From Aquabacterium sp. (lineage in GTDB: Bacteria; Pseudomonadota; Gammaproteobacteria; Burkholderiales; Burkholderiaceae_C), in contig NZ_JAQSDR010000008.1 in assembly GCF_029946005.1 (NCBI RefSeq), positions 124,001-188,000 of the forward strand: a stretch of DNA of 64,000 nucleotides, read 5' to 3'. Each line of letters opens with the position of its first letter. The stretch's first letter is position 1. Below are positions 45,730 to 55,392 of the stretch, piece after piece. The position numbers and the translations under genes are program-made. The notes beneath the pieces were generated by a model, which had not been told where the DNA came from, ran no database searches, and was given only the letters and a program-made list of their open reading frames with translations.

Positions 45730-47862
45730 ATGAGCGCTTCCAATTTGCTCGTTGAGTTGTTCGTTGAAGAGTTGCCGCCCAAGGCACTCAAGAAGTTGGG
45801 CGAGTCCTTTGCCCAAGTGCTGGCCGACAGCCTGAAAGCCCAAGGGCTGGCCGGTGCTGATTCCGTGGCGACGGCCTTTGCTTCGCCGCGCCGTCTGGCG
45901 GTGCTCGTGACGTCGGTGTTGGCCAAGGCCGCTGACCAGTCCGTGCAGCAAAAGTTGATGCCCGCGAGTGTGGGTTTGAATGCCGAAGGCCAGGCCACGC
46001 CGGCTTTGCTGAAGAAATTGGCGGCTCTGGGCGCTGGCCCTGAAGTGGTCAGCAGCCTGAAGCGTTTGCCCGATGGCAAGGCCGAGGCGCTGTTCTTTGA
46101 CAGTATCAAGGCCGGTGCCAGCTTGAGCGAGGGCCTGCAAAAGGCGCTGGACGAAACCTTGTCCAAGCTGCCCATTCCCAAGGTGATGAACTACCAGTTG
46201 GAGCAAGGTCCCGGCGCTGATTTCCAGCCTGGATGGACCAGCGTCAACTTCGTGCGCCCGGCGCATGGCCTGGTGGCTTTGCATGGTGATCAAGTGGTGT
46301 CTGTGGGTGCGTTGGGCCTGGTGTCTGGTCGCAACACGCAAGGCCATCGCTTCGAGGCCAAGGTCAACCCCGTGGTGCTTCAAAATGCTGACACTTACGC
46401 AGACCAACTGATGCAAGAAGGCGCCGTGATCGCCAGCTTCGAGGCCCGGCGCGACGAGATCTCGCGCCAGCTCAAGCTTGCTGCCATCAAGGCAGGCACC
46501 AACCTCCACCCCATCGATGACGGCGCGCTGCTGGACGAAGTGACGGCGCTGGTTGAACGCCCCAATGTGCTGACCGGCCGATTTGAAGAGGCCTTCCTGG
46601 AAGTGCCGCAAGAGTGCCTCATCCTCACGATGAAGGCCAACCAGAAATACTTCCCTTTGCTGGATGCATCCGGCAAGCTGACCAACCAGTTCCTGATCGT
46701 CAGCAACATCAGTCCTGACGACGCCAGTGCGGTGGTTGGTGGCAATGAGCGCGTGGTGCGTCCACGCCTGGCCGATGCCAAGTTCTTCTTCGACCAGGAC
46801 CGCAAGAAGACGCTGGAGTCTCGCGTCGTGGGCCTGTCCAAGGTCGTTTACCACGGCAAGCTGGGCACGCAAGGTGAGCGCGCCGAACGCGTGCGCGCCA
46901 TCGCCAAGAGCCTCGTGGAATCCTTGGGCCAGGCATCGCTGGCCGCCAATGTCGATACCGCAGCCCGACTGGCCAAGATTGACCTTTTGACCGACATGGT
47001 GGGCGAGTTCCCCGAGCTGCAAGGCATCATGGGCGGCTACTACGCCCGCCACGATGGCCTGGGTGACCAGGTGGCGCAAGCCATTGAAGATCACTACAAG
47101 CCGCGTTTTGCGGGCGATGAGTTGCCTCGCGATCTGGTGGGGGTGGTGGTGGCCTTGGCCGACAAGCTGGAAACCCTGGTGGGCCTGTTCGGCATTGGCC
47201 AGTTGCCCACGGGCGACAAAGACCCGTTCGCCTTGCGCCGCCATGCCCTGGGCGTGATCCGCATGCTGATCGAGCGCGATCTTCCTTTGAACCTGGAGCC
47301 GACCCTCCGACAAGCGGCGGCCGCCTTCGGCGTCAAGATCACCGATGCCACCCCGGCATTGACCGATTTCATTTACGACCGCCTGGCAGGCAGCCTGCGC
47401 GAGCAGGGCTACAGCGCCCAGGAAGTCGATGCCGTGCTGGCCTTGCGTCCGCAGCGCTTGGCCGACATTGGCCAGCGCCTGGCCGCCGTTCGGGCTTTTG
47501 CCGCGCTGCCTGAAGCTGGCTCATTGGCGGCCGCCAACAAGCGCGTCGGCAACATCCTGAAGAAGGTCGAAGGCACCGTTGAAGCCAAGGTGGACGCCGC
47601 CTTGCTGAAGGAGCCGGCCGAAGCTGCTCTGTACGACGCGCTCACCATGGCCGCTGCCAAAGCGGTGGCGGCTTTCGAACAGGGTGACTACACCGCCTCC
47701 CTGCAAGCCCTGGCGGTCCTGAAGACCCCGGTGGACGCATTTTTTGACGGCGTCATGGTCAACGCGGAAGATGCGGCATTGCGCACCAATCGCCTTGGTT
47801 TGCTGGCATCCTTGCACCAGGCCATGAATCGCGTGGCCGACCTGTCCAGGTTGGCCGCATGA
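45730..47862 (+). CDS. glyS: Glycine-tRNA ligase beta subunit
   Basis: Partner that recognises tRNA. Start LLVELFVEELPPKALKKLGES is typical. Other blocks are VNFVRPAHGLVALHGD, ECLILTMKANQKYFPLLD and DKLETLVGLFGIG. An anticodon-binding-like helical C-terminus ends in HQAMNRVADLSRLAA. At 710 residues it is close to E. coli GlyS (689). Confidence 0.97.
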   Translation: MSASNLLVELFVEELPPKALKKLGESFAQVLADSLKAQGLAGADSVATAFASPRRLAVLVTSVLAKAADQSVQQKLMPASVGLNAEGQATPALLKKLAALGAGPEVVSSLKRLPDGKAEALFFDSIKAGASLSEGLQKALDETLSKLPIPKVMNYQLEQGPGADFQPGWTSVNFVRPAHGLVALHGDQVVSVGALGLVSGRNTQGHRFEAKVNPVVLQNADTYADQLMQEGAVIASFEARRDEISRQLKLAAIKAGTNLHPIDDGALLDEVTALVERPNVLTGRFEEAFLEVPQECLILTMKANQKYFPLLDASGKLTNQFLIVSNISPDDASAVVGGNERVVRPRLADAKFFFDQDRKKTLESRVVGLSKVVYHGKLGTQGERAERVRAIAKSLVESLGQASLAANVDTAARLAKIDLLTDMVGEFPELQGIMGGYYARHDGLGDQVAQAIEDHYKPRFAGDELPRDLVGVVVALADKLETLVGLFGIGQLPTGDKDPFALRRHALGVIRMLIERDLPLNLEPTLRQAAAAFGVKITDATPALTDFIYDRLAGSLREQGYSAQEVDAVLALRPQRLADIGQRLAAVRAFAALPEAGSLAAANKRVGNILKKVEGTVEAKVDAALLKEPAEAALYDALTMAAAKAVAAFEQGDYTASLQALAVLKTPVDAFFDGVMVNAEDAALRTNRLGLLASLHQAMNRVADLSRLAA

Positions 47863-47879
47863 CCCCTTTCGGAGTGGGC

Positions 47880-48488
47880 ATGAAACTCGTCATTCTCGAT
47901 CGCGACGGAACCATCAATCACGAGCGGGACGACTACATCAAGTCGGCGGAGGAGTGGGTGCCTCTGCCCGGTGCGCTGGAAGCGATTGCCCGGCTCAACC
48001 ACGCTGGGTGGCACGTGGTCGTGGCCACCAACCAGTCCGGCATCGGCCGTGGCTTGTTCGACATGGTGGCCCTCAATGCCATGCATGCGCGCATGAACCA
48101 GTTGCTGGCCCGCCATGGCGGCCGGGTCGAGGCTGTTTTCTTCTGCCCGCACACGCCTGAGGATCAATGCACTTGCCGCAAGCCATTGCCCGGCCTGTTC
48201 AACATGATCGGGCAGCGCTTTGGCGTGTCTTTGGCAGGGGTCCCGATGGTGGGTGACTTGCCACGTGACGTTCTTGCCGCACAGTCGGTGGGTTGCGAGC
48301 CTCACCTGGTTCGCACCGGGCAGGCTGCGACGATGACCGAAACCGAATTGATCGACTTGCGCCAGCAGGTTTCCGATCTGACGATCCATCCCGATCTGTC
48401 GTCCTTTGCCGATTTCCTGATCTTGCGGGATCGGCGTGCACATGGCGAAGACAGCCCCGTGGCCACACACATGGGCGAGCTGACATGA
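47880..48488 (+). CDS. gmhB: D-glycero-beta-D-manno-heptose 1,7-bisphosphate 7-phosphatase GmhB
   Basis: HAD enzyme for making ADP-heptose for the LPS inner core. Motif I is LVILDRDGTIN (D7, D9), then VVVATNQSGIGRG and VPMVGDLPRDVLAA. The zinc-binding loop FCPHTPEDQCTCRKP supplies the Cys/His cluster that is diagnostic of GmhB. ATG 47880 is chosen because GGAG lies five bases before it. An ATG at 47859 overlapping the glyS stop would add seven residues. 202 residues, normal. Confidence 0.92.
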   Translation: MKLVILDRDGTINHERDDYIKSAEEWVPLPGALEAIARLNHAGWHVVVATNQSGIGRGLFDMVALNAMHARMNQLLARHGGRVEAVFFCPHTPEDQCTCRKPLPGLFNMIGQRFGVSLAGVPMVGDLPRDVLAAQSVGCEPHLVRTGQAATMTETELIDLRQQVSDLTIHPDLSSFADFLILRDRRAHGEDSPVATHMGELT

Positions 48489-48504
48489 AAGACAAGTTTG
48501 AGTG

Positions 48505-49389
48505 ATGAGTGACCGAACGCCTGAGACAGTGACACCAGTGTCGTCGGGTGAGCAGATGGGCCTGCCCTGGGTGGATGGCGCCACTGGCAAGGAGCCGCAT
48601 TCCGCGGCCCTGGCCCAGTCGCCCGCCATGCCCGCGCCAACCCAGCCCGACATTCCCGTATTCCGCCACCCCCAGGCCGAGCATGAAGTGCGCCTGGGCG
48701 ATGTCATCGTGGCCTATGAATTCCAGCGCGTGCGCCGCCGCAGCATTGGCATGGTCGTCAGCTCCGAAGGATTGAGCGTGCGCGCCCCCCGGTGGGTGTC
48801 CTCGGGGGACATCGAGACCGCCCTGCACGCCAAATCCCGCTGGATCTGCAACAAGCTGGTCGAGCAGCGCGAGCGAGCCTTGAAGCAAAAGGCCTCTCGC
48901 ATCGAGTGGCAGCATGGCGCGGTTTTGCCTTACCTGGGCGAGCCGCTTACCCTGGTGCTGGACGCCGGTGCCAAAGGTGTCCGTCTGAGTGAAGAGGGCA
49001 CGGCCCTGACCTTGGGTTTGAACCCAGATGTAGCGTCCAACCTCATCGGTGATGCCTTCCAGGCCTGGTTGAAGAAGCAGGCCAAACAACGCTTCGATGC
49101 GCGCGTGAAGCATTTCGCCCCGCTGATGGGGGTGAGCGTCAGCCGGATCAGCCTGTCATCGGCGCGCACACGCTGGGGCAGCGCCAGCGTGGATGGCTCC
49201 ATCCGCCTGCATTGGCGCCTGATGCATTTTGCCGACCATGTGATCGACTACGTCGTGGTGCACGAACTGGCCCACCTTCGTGAAATGAACCACAGCCCTC
49301 GGTTTTGGGAAGTGGTCATGTCCGTTATGCCCGGCTATGAGAAAGCCCGCGAGCAATTGCGGCATGCTGTCATCCCGGACTGGGCCTGA
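48505..49389 (+). CDS. YgjP-like zinc metallopeptidase (DUF45)
   Basis: A 294-residue protein with the UTP pyrophosphatase/metallopeptidase-like DUF45 domain: RTRWGSASVDGSIRLHWRLM followed by zinc motif HELAH (H253, E254, H257) and an HSPRFW that supplies the third ligand. The first ~75 residues are Pro/Ser-rich and variable. E. coli YgjP is half this size. Its physiological substrate is not settled. It starts 16 bases after gmhB, and the gmhB-plsC-ygjP order seen in relatives is missing plsC here. Confidence 0.8.
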   Translation: MSDRTPETVTPVSSGEQMGLPWVDGATGKEPHSAALAQSPAMPAPTQPDIPVFRHPQAEHEVRLGDVIVAYEFQRVRRRSIGMVVSSEGLSVRAPRWVSSGDIETALHAKSRWICNKLVEQRERALKQKASRIEWQHGAVLPYLGEPLTLVLDAGAKGVRLSEEGTALTLGLNPDVASNLIGDAFQAWLKKQAKQRFDARVKHFAPLMGVSVSRISLSSARTRWGSASVDGSIRLHWRLMHFADHVIDYVVVHELAHLREMNHSPRFWEVVMSVMPGYEKAREQLRHAVIPDWA

Positions 49390-49467
49390 AAAGCCCTTGT
49401 CTTGATAGGTCCAGCCTTTCCTGCTTAATCTTCGCACCTGGCCAACATAGGCCACAAGGAGAAATTC

Positions 49468-50733
49468 ATGAGAGGACGCTTTGTTCTGGCAAGGTGGGGT
49501 GCCGCCATGGTGCTGGCTGTGGCGATGTCCGGGGCCCACGCCCTCAGCGGCGCGGTGGTGGCCAGCGATTTGAGCCAGCCCGTCTACTTGACCGCGCCCA
49601 CCGGAGACAACCGCCTTTTTGTCCTTGAAAAGGGCGGTCTCGTCAAGATCATTGCCAATGGTCAGACGCTGGCAACGCCGTTTCTGGACCTTTCGGCCAA
49701 GGTGGATACCGCAGGCGAGCGCGGGTTGTTGGGTTTGGCGTTCGACCCCGGCTACGCCAGCAACGGCAGGTTCTACGTCAACTACATTGACAAAACCACG
49801 CTGAACACGGTCGTCGAGCGATACACCGTCGCCAATCCGTCCAGCAATGTGGCCAATGCAGGTTCAGCCCAAAGCGTCATCAGCATTCCGCAGGAGCCCT
49901 ACGGTAACCACAAGGCGGGCTGGCTGGCCTTCAGGCCTGGGGACAACCAGAACCTTTACATTGCGACTGGTGACGGTGGCGATGCCAATGACCCGCATGG
50001 CAATGGGCAGAACCGGAACAGCCTGTTGGGCAAAGTGCTTCGGATCGACGTGAGTGGTGCCGGTGCGGGCTACAGCGTGGCCACCGACAACCCTTTCGTG
50101 GACCAGGCGGGCACCCGGCCCGAAATCTGGGCGCTGGGGGTTCGCAACCCCTGGCGCAACAGCTTTGATCGGCAAACCGGCGATTTCTGGATCGCTGATG
50201 TCGGTCAAGATGTTTTCGAAGAAATCAATTTGGAAAAAGCCGGTGACCCGGGCGGTCACAACTACGGCTGGCGCTTGCGTGAAGGCTCCATCGCCACACC
50301 GGGGGTGGGGGGAGAGGCCCCAGGCTTGACTGACCCCCTCTTTGAATATGCCCACCTGGGCGCCCCGGGTGGTTTGGGCAACTCCATCACAGGCGGCTAT
50401 GTCTACCGGGGTCCGAGCATTGGCGATGCCGATAGACGGTATTTCTTCGCGGACTTTGTCTCTGACCGCGTGTTTTCTTTTTACCTGGGCGCAGATGGCA
50501 AGCCGGTGGATTGGCGCGATGACACGTCTGCGTTGCTGGCCGGCACGGGCCTGAGTGGCCCAACCACTTTTGGTGAAGACTACCTTGGTCGCCTCTATGT
50601 CCTCGGGATCAATGGCGTGGTCGTGGCCATGGTGCCTGAAGCTGAAGCCTGGGCCAGTGCGCTGGCCGGATTGTTGATCGTCGGCGGGGTTCTCCGCCGT
50701 CGAACCACGCGGCTGCCAAGCGTCAGCAGCTGA
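49468..50733 (+). CDS. Glucose/sorbosone dehydrogenase-like protein with PEP-CTERM-like sorting tail
   Basis: A 421-residue secreted protein with a six-bladed beta-propeller of the GSDH/YliI family, whose members use PQQ to oxidise aldoses. A signal peptide covers about residues 1-26 (cleavage near SGAHA). Family blocks are AGERGLLGLAFDPGYASNG, ATGDGGDANDPHGNGQN and WALGVRNPWRNSFDR. The C-terminus is VPEAEAWASALAGLLIVGGVLRRR (from residue 389): Val-Pro-Glu box, hydrophobic helix and an Arg cluster, as in PEP-CTERM. AAGGAG lies before the ATG. It overlaps the convergent MBL gene tail-to-tail by 11 bases. Confidence 0.82.
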   Translation: MRGRFVLARWGAAMVLAVAMSGAHALSGAVVASDLSQPVYLTAPTGDNRLFVLEKGGLVKIIANGQTLATPFLDLSAKVDTAGERGLLGLAFDPGYASNGRFYVNYIDKTTLNTVVERYTVANPSSNVANAGSAQSVISIPQEPYGNHKAGWLAFRPGDNQNLYIATGDGGDANDPHGNGQNRNSLLGKVLRIDVSGAGAGYSVATDNPFVDQAGTRPEIWALGVRNPWRNSFDRQTGDFWIADVGQDVFEEINLEKAGDPGGHNYGWRLREGSIATPGVGGEAPGLTDPLFEYAHLGAPGGLGNSITGGYVYRGPSIGDADRRYFFADFVSDRVFSFYLGADGKPVDWRDDTSALLAGTGLSGPTTFGEDYLGRLYVLGINGVVVAMVPEAEAWASALAGLLIVGGVLRRRTTRLPSVSS

Positions 50734-51793
50734 ACCGGTAGATGCCATCGTCGCCCAGGGTGCGCGCGAGTGTGCCCTGGTGCCACAAGGCATGAAGGTG
50801 GGCCACGGCCTCGCCCATGGCAAAGGTGGTCTGGTGCAGATCAAGCTTGCGTTTGAACAGCACCGGCAGCAGGTCGGCGGCCGTGGTGGCTTGTTGCTGG
50901 CACGCGGTGATGACTTCGGCCAGGCGGTCCTGGTGGTGCGCGTGCAATTGATCGATGCGCGCATGCAGGCCCGAAAACGGCTTGCCGTGAGAAGGCAAAA
51001 CCAAGGTGTCGGCGGGCAGCGCCCGCATGCGGTCCAAAGACTGCAAGAACAAGGTGAGTGAATCGGCTTCTGGCTCGGCGTCATAGACGCTGATGTTGGT
51101 CGATATCCGAGGCAGCACCATGTCACCAGAAATAAGCACGCCCAGTTCAAGACAGTGCAGGGCCATGTGCTCGGGGGCGTGTCCGTGTCCCACGTGGCAC
51201 GTCCACGTGTGTGGGCCGATCTTCACGGCCAGTCCATCGCGCAAGCGGTGAAACGCCTCGGGCATGTCGGGCACCATGGCGCTGAAGTAGTTGGTCCGGG
51301 CGCGGATTTTGGCCACCGATTCCGGGTCGGTCAGTCCGTGGCTGGCAAAGAAAGCCGCGGCCCGCTCACCGCCAAAATTGTTGGTGTGCTTGCTGGCCAG
51401 GTGCGCCGCGTGAAAATCGGTGGCGCTCATCCACAGGCGGCAGGGGCGTTCGGGGGCGCTCCAGCGTTCGGTCAACCAATGGGCGTTGCCGACATGGTCG
51501 GGGTGCATGTGAGTCACGATGACCCTGAGCACCGGCAAGCCTTCCAACTGGGTGGCAAACACCTGTTCCCAGGCATCCTGGGTTTCCTGGTTGGCGATGC
51601 CGCAGTCAATGATCGTCCAGCCTGCTTGGCCATCCAGCTCATCGCGCAACAGCCACAAATTGATGTGGTCCAGTGCGAATGGCAAGGCCATGCGAATCCA
51701 GCGCACGCCGGGCGCCACGCTCAGGGCTTGGCCAGTGGCGGGCAGAGTGTCGCCCAAGGGGTAGTCAATCGTCGGGAGTGAAGTCTCTTGCAT
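50723..51793 (-). CDS. MBL-fold metallohydrolase
   Basis: A 356-residue hydrolase. The di-zinc motif HMHPDH (H95, H97, D99, H100) follows RVIVTHMHPDH. Other metal ligands would be in HVGHGHAPEHM and ISGDMVLPR and the late histidine in LVLPSHGKPF. The long C-terminal part after that block resembles the second domain of LACTB-type and other thioesterase-like members. The substrate is unknown. ATG 51793 is chosen; an earlier ATG at 51811 would add six residues and has CAGG upstream. Confidence 0.8.
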   Translation of the reverse strand: MQETSLPTIDYPLGDTLPATGQALSVAPGVRWIRMALPFALDHINLWLLRDELDGQAGWTIIDCGIANQETQDAWEQVFATQLEGLPVLRVIVTHMHPDHVGNAHWLTERWSAPERPCRLWMSATDFHAAHLASKHTNNFGGERAAAFFASHGLTDPESVAKIRARTNYFSAMVPDMPEAFHRLRDGLAVKIGPHTWTCHVGHGHAPEHMALHCLELGVLISGDMVLPRISTNISVYDAEPEADSLTLFLQSLDRMRALPADTLVLPSHGKPFSGLHARIDQLHAHHQDRLAEVITACQQQATTAADLLPVLFKRKLDLHQTTFAMGEAVAHLHALWHQGTLARTLGDDGIYRFSC

Positions 51794-51800
51794 CCGGGAA

Positions 51801-51827
51801 TTGTGACCCATCAAGCCTGACTACACT
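51801..51827 (+). promoter_or_regulatory. Putative promoter of the carbonic anhydrase gene
   Basis: TTGTGA (51801-51806) and TACACT (51822-51827) lie 15 bases apart, in the 41-base divergent gap. TACACT ends seven bases before the ATG, giving a leaderless or nearly leaderless transcript. Confidence 0.3.
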
Positions 51828-51834
51828 CTCATCC

Positions 51835-52515
51835 ATGACACTTGAATCCCTGTTCGACAAAAACCGAGCCTGGGCTCGCGACATTGAAAACCGCACGCCC
51901 GGTTTCTTCACCCGCTTGCAGCAGCAGCAGTCCCCCCAGTACCTGTGGATCGGCTGCAGCGACAGCCGCGTTCCGGCCAATGAAATCGTCGGCCTGCTGC
52001 CCGGTGAATTGTTCGTGCACCGAAATGTGGCAAACGTCGTGGTGCACTCGGACCTGAACTGCCTGTCGGTGATGCAATTCGCGATTGATTCGCTCAAGGT
52101 CAAGCACATCATCGTGGTGGGGCATTACGGTTGCAGCGGCGTCAAGGCGGCCATGAACAACCTGCGCATCGGCATTGCCGACAACTGGCTGCGCCATGTG
52201 CAGGACGTGCGCAATCTGCACCGCGACTGGCTCTATCAACTCCCTGATGGGTCGGCCAGGCTGAACGCCCTGTGCGAGCTCAATGTGCTGGAGCAAAGCT
52301 TGAACGTGTGCCAGACCACCGTGGTGCAAGATGCCTGGGAGCGAGGCCAGGAGGTCGTCGTGCACGGGTGGGTCTACGGCTTGCATGATGGTCACATCAA
52401 GGACATGCGCATGACCGTGGAACACCCAGAAGCCCTGGGTGCGGCCTATGCCGAAGCCCTGTCCGCGCTGAAAAAACGCCACTCTCCACAACCCGCCGCT
52501 GACTCAGCGGTTTAA
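51835..52515 (+). CDS. can: Beta-carbonic anhydrase
   Basis: Interconverts CO2 and bicarbonate. The zinc ligands of beta-type enzymes are C41 and D43/R45 (GCSDSRVPA), H97 and C100 (GHYGCSG). 226 residues, as E. coli Can (220). Bicarbonate supports carboxylases and lipid synthesis. aceK begins 14 bases after the stop, so the two may be one transcript. Confidence 0.94.
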   Translation: MTLESLFDKNRAWARDIENRTPGFFTRLQQQQSPQYLWIGCSDSRVPANEIVGLLPGELFVHRNVANVVVHSDLNCLSVMQFAIDSLKVKHIIVVGHYGCSGVKAAMNNLRIGIADNWLRHVQDVRNLHRDWLYQLPDGSARLNALCELNVLEQSLNVCQTTVVQDAWERGQEVVVHGWVYGLHDGHIKDMRMTVEHPEALGAAYAEALSALKKRHSPQPAADSAV

Positions 52516-52529
52516 TTTCAGGCCGATCC

Positions 52530-54419
52530 ATGCTCCCAACGCAACTGACCGATTCGCGCGCCTTTGAAATCGCCAAGGCCATGCTCGATGGGTTTGACCG
52601 CCATTACAAGATTTTTCGCGAAACCAGCGCCGACGCCAAGGTTCGTTTCGAGCAGGCCGATTGGCATGGTCAGCAACTGGCCCAGCGTGTGCGCATCGAG
52701 TTCTACGATCTGCGCGTGAACGAAGCCGTGGCGCGCCTGGAAAATGATTACCTGGCCAGCGAACTGCCGATGGAGGTCTGGCACCAGATCAAACTGTTCT
52801 ACATCGGCCTGCTGACCAACCACCGCCAACCTGAGCTGGCCGAGACCTTCTTTAACTCGGTCACGATCCGGATGCTGCACCGGCGCTATTTCCGCAACGA
52901 TTTCATCTTCGTGCGGCCGGCCGTGTCCACCGAGTACATCGAAGACGAAGACCCCAAGGCCAAGCCCACTTTCCGCGCCTACTACCCCACGCGTGAGAAC
53001 TTGCGCGCCATGCTCAAAACGGTGATTCAGAGCTACGAGCTGGACGAGCCCTTTGAAGACCTGAACCGCGACGTCGGCTTTGTGTTCGAGGCCTTGCAAG
53101 AGCAAGTGGGCAATGTGCGTTTGCGCACCAATTTCCAGATTCAGGTCCTGTCGTCCTTGTTCTTCCGAAACAAGGGCGCCTACATCGTGGGCAAGGTGAT
53201 CAACGGTTTCCGCAGTCTGCCGTTTGCCATCCCCATCCTGCACAACTCCAAGAAGCGCCTGTACATCGACGCGGCCCTGTTTGGTGAGGACGATCTGCTG
53301 GCCCTGTTCAGCTTTGCCCGCGCCTACTTCATGGTGGACATGGAAGTGCCTTCGGCCTATGTGCAATTCCTGCGCACCCTGATGCCGCGCAAGCCCCGCG
53401 CTGAGATTTACAGCGCCCTGGGCCTGCAAAAGCACGGCAAGAACCTGTTCTACCGCGACTTCCTGTTCCACCTGCGGCATTCCAGCGACAAGTTCCGCAT
53501 TGCCCCGGGCATCAAGGGCATGGTCATGCTGGTGTTTGATCTGCCCTCGTACCCCTTCGTTTTCAAGGTGATCAAGGACTTTTTCCCGCCGCAGAAGGAA
53601 ACCACGCGCGACCTCATCATGTCCAAGTACGTGCTGGTGAAGCAGCACGACCGCGTGGGCCGCATGGCCGACTCGCTCGAGTTCACCAACGTGGCGTTCC
53701 CGCGCGACCGCTTCGATGACGAACTGATCGCTGAGCTCAAGCATTTCTCGCCCAGTGTGATGGAGGAAGAGGGCGATGTGCTCATCCTCAAGCACCTCTA
53801 CATCGAGCGGCGCATGGTGCCGCTCAACATCTACCTCCAGGAAGCCGATGGCGAGCAACTGGAACACGCGGTCATCGAGTATGGCAACGCGCTCAAGGAC
53901 CTGGTCGCGGCCAACATCTTCCCGGGCGACATGCTCTGGAAGAACTTCGGCGTCACGCGCAACGGCAAGGTCGTGTTCTACGACTACGACGAGATCGAAT
54001 ACATCACCGACTGCAACTTCCGCAAGGTGCCATTGCCGCGCAATGAAGAAGAAGAAATGTCGGGTGAGGTCTGGTATTCAGTGGGCCCACATGACGTGTT
54101 TCCAGAAACCTTCGGGCCCTTCTTGCTGGGCGACCCGCGCGTGCGTGCGATTTTCATGAAGCACCACGCGGACCTGCTGGAGGCCGACTTCTGGCAGCAG
54201 CACAAGGAGCGCATCAAGGCCGGCTATGTGCACGACGTATTCCCCTATGACCGTGGGCGTCGCTTTGTGCACCAACTCCGCCTGGCGGCGGTCGAGGGCG
54301 AGTCTTCTTCAGAGACCACGCCCGTGGAAGAGCCGGTGGACGTGCCTGCCGAAGGTCCCGCGGTTCATGACCAAGGCCGCTTGACCGGATTCACGGCGGG
54401 AGGCAGTTCCGCCAATTAA
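52530..54419 (+). CDS. aceK: Isocitrate dehydrogenase kinase/phosphatase AceK
   Basis: Bifunctional enzyme that phosphorylates isocitrate dehydrogenase to divert carbon into the glyoxylate shunt, and reverses this. It starts [30 protein letters not shown] and includes the unusual kinase fold with [21 protein letters not shown] (ATP loop) and the catalytic block [16 protein letters not shown]. 629 residues, longer than E. coli AceK (578) because of a Ser/Glu/Pro-rich C-terminal tail. The usual partners aceA and aceB are not in this window. Confidence 0.95.
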   Translation: MLPTQLTDSRAFEIAKAMLDGFDRHYKIFRETSADAKVRFEQADWHGQQLAQRVRIEFYDLRVNEAVARLENDYLASELPMEVWHQIKLFYIGLLTNHRQPELAETFFNSVTIRMLHRRYFRNDFIFVRPAVSTEYIEDEDPKAKPTFRAYYPTRENLRAMLKTVIQSYELDEPFEDLNRDVGFVFEALQEQVGNVRLRTNFQIQVLSSLFFRNKGAYIVGKVINGFRSLPFAIPILHNSKKRLYIDAALFGEDDLLALFSFARAYFMVDMEVPSAYVQFLRTLMPRKPRAEIYSALGLQKHGKNLFYRDFLFHLRHSSDKFRIAPGIKGMVMLVFDLPSYPFVFKVIKDFFPPQKETTRDLIMSKYVLVKQHDRVGRMADSLEFTNVAFPRDRFDDELIAELKHFSPSVMEEEGDVLILKHLYIERRMVPLNIYLQEADGEQLEHAVIEYGNALKDLVAANIFPGDMLWKNFGVTRNGKVVFYDYDEIEYITDCNFRKVPLPRNEEEEMSGEVWYSVGPHDVFPETFGPFLLGDPRVRAIFMKHHADLLEADFWQQHKERIKAGYVHDVFPYDRGRRFVHQLRLAAVEGESSSETTPVEEPVDVPAEGPAVHDQGRLTGFTAGGSSAN

Positions 54420-54439
54420 GGCCAAGAGCCTCTGTCAGA

Positions 54440-55309
54440 TCACCAAAGTTGCCACCAGGGCTTGTCGGAGCCCTTGACGCCGCCGGTCAGGTAAGGACTG
54501 TTGGGAAAGCTTTGCTTCAGCACCCGCTCGGCATCATCGCGCAGCGGGATCAGGCCCAGCTGATCGTAGGCACGCACCATGATGAACAATGCTTCTTCGA
54601 TGGCGGGGGAGCTCCGGTAGTCAGTCAAGGCCTGCTGCGCCCGGTTGGCTGCGGCCAAGTAGGCGCCACGGCGCAGGTAGTAGCGCGCCACATGCACTTC
54701 GCCGGAGGCCAGCGAATTGACGATGTAGTTCATGCGCAGCTTGGCATCGGCGGCGTACTTTGACGTCGGGAATCGCGTGGACAACTGCTTGAAAGACTCG
54801 TAGGCATCGCGTGCCGCTTGCTGGTCACGTTCTGCCAGATCCTGGCGGGCCACACGGCCAAACAAGCCCAGGTCGTCATTGAAGTTCACCAGGCCTTGAA
54901 GGTACATGGCGTAATCCACGGCGGGACTGGTGGGGTGCAGCCTGATGAAGCGTTCTAGCTTGGCCAGGGCCTGAGCCTTTTCGCCTGTCTTGTAATAGGC
55001 ATAGGCCAAATCCAGTTGCGCTTGCTGGGCCAGCATCGTGCCCGAGGCCCGAGCTTCCACTTTTTCCAGGCGCTTGATCGCGTTCTCGTAATTGCCATCA
55101 GCCGCTTCTTCTTTCGCGTCTGCGTACAATTTGTCGGCGGCCATGCCGCCAAACTCGTCTTCAGGCGTTGATCCACAGCCACTCAGGCTGAGCACCATCA
55201 GGACGACGGCCAAGCTGCCGACCAAGCCGGTTTTCACGCCAGATGACCGGCCCCACAAGGTGTTTTTCAGCAGTTTCACGGGTGTATAAGGCGGAGTTTG
55301 GAGTCGCAT
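54440..55309 (-). CDS. bamD: Outer membrane protein assembly factor BamD
   Basis: TPR lipoprotein of the BAM complex. The lipobox is LSLSGC with acyl-cysteine C45, following a single hydrophobic segment. TPR-like repeats run from FGGMAADKLYADAKEEAADGNYENAIKRLEK to VKGSDKPWWQ. The start is not certain: ATG 55309 gives MRLQTPPYTP, and a GTG at 55279 gives KLLKNTLWG with a 35-residue leader to the Cys. A TATACT -10 at 55347-55342 (leftward) supports a start at or below 55309. 289 residues. Confidence 0.92.
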   Translation of the reverse strand: MRLQTPPYTPVKLLKNTLWGRSSGVKTGLVGSLAVVLMVLSLSGCGSTPEDEFGGMAADKLYADAKEEAADGNYENAIKRLEKVEARASGTMLAQQAQLDLAYAYYKTGEKAQALAKLERFIRLHPTSPAVDYAMYLQGLVNFNDDLGLFGRVARQDLAERDQQAARDAYESFKQLSTRFPTSKYAADAKLRMNYIVNSLASGEVHVARYYLRRGAYLAAANRAQQALTDYRSSPAIEEALFIMVRAYDQLGLIPLRDDAERVLKQSFPNSPYLTGGVKGSDKPWWQLW

Positions 55310-55341
55310 AGAGTTTCGCACGAGGGTGCGCAATACCCGGC

Positions 55342-55349
55342 AGTATAGA
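55342..55349. promoter_or_regulatory. Overlapping divergent -10 elements of bamD and rluD
   Basis: AGTATAGA holds TATACT on the minus strand (55347-55342, bamD) and TATAGA on the plus strand (55344-55349, rluD). Strong -35 boxes are not seen on either side. RNA polymerase binding to one would exclude the other. Confidence 0.4.
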
Positions 55350-55392
55350 AGCATGGCACCAGCCCTTTCATTCACGCGTTTGCAAAGCTTTC

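Noticed and set aside
45634-47313. Long open frame opposite glyS (559 codons)
   Set aside because: Antisense shadow of a certain gene.
49389-49467. Possible terminator between the YgjP-like gene and the GSDH gene
   Set aside because: No stem of useful strength could be drawn in these 78 bases.
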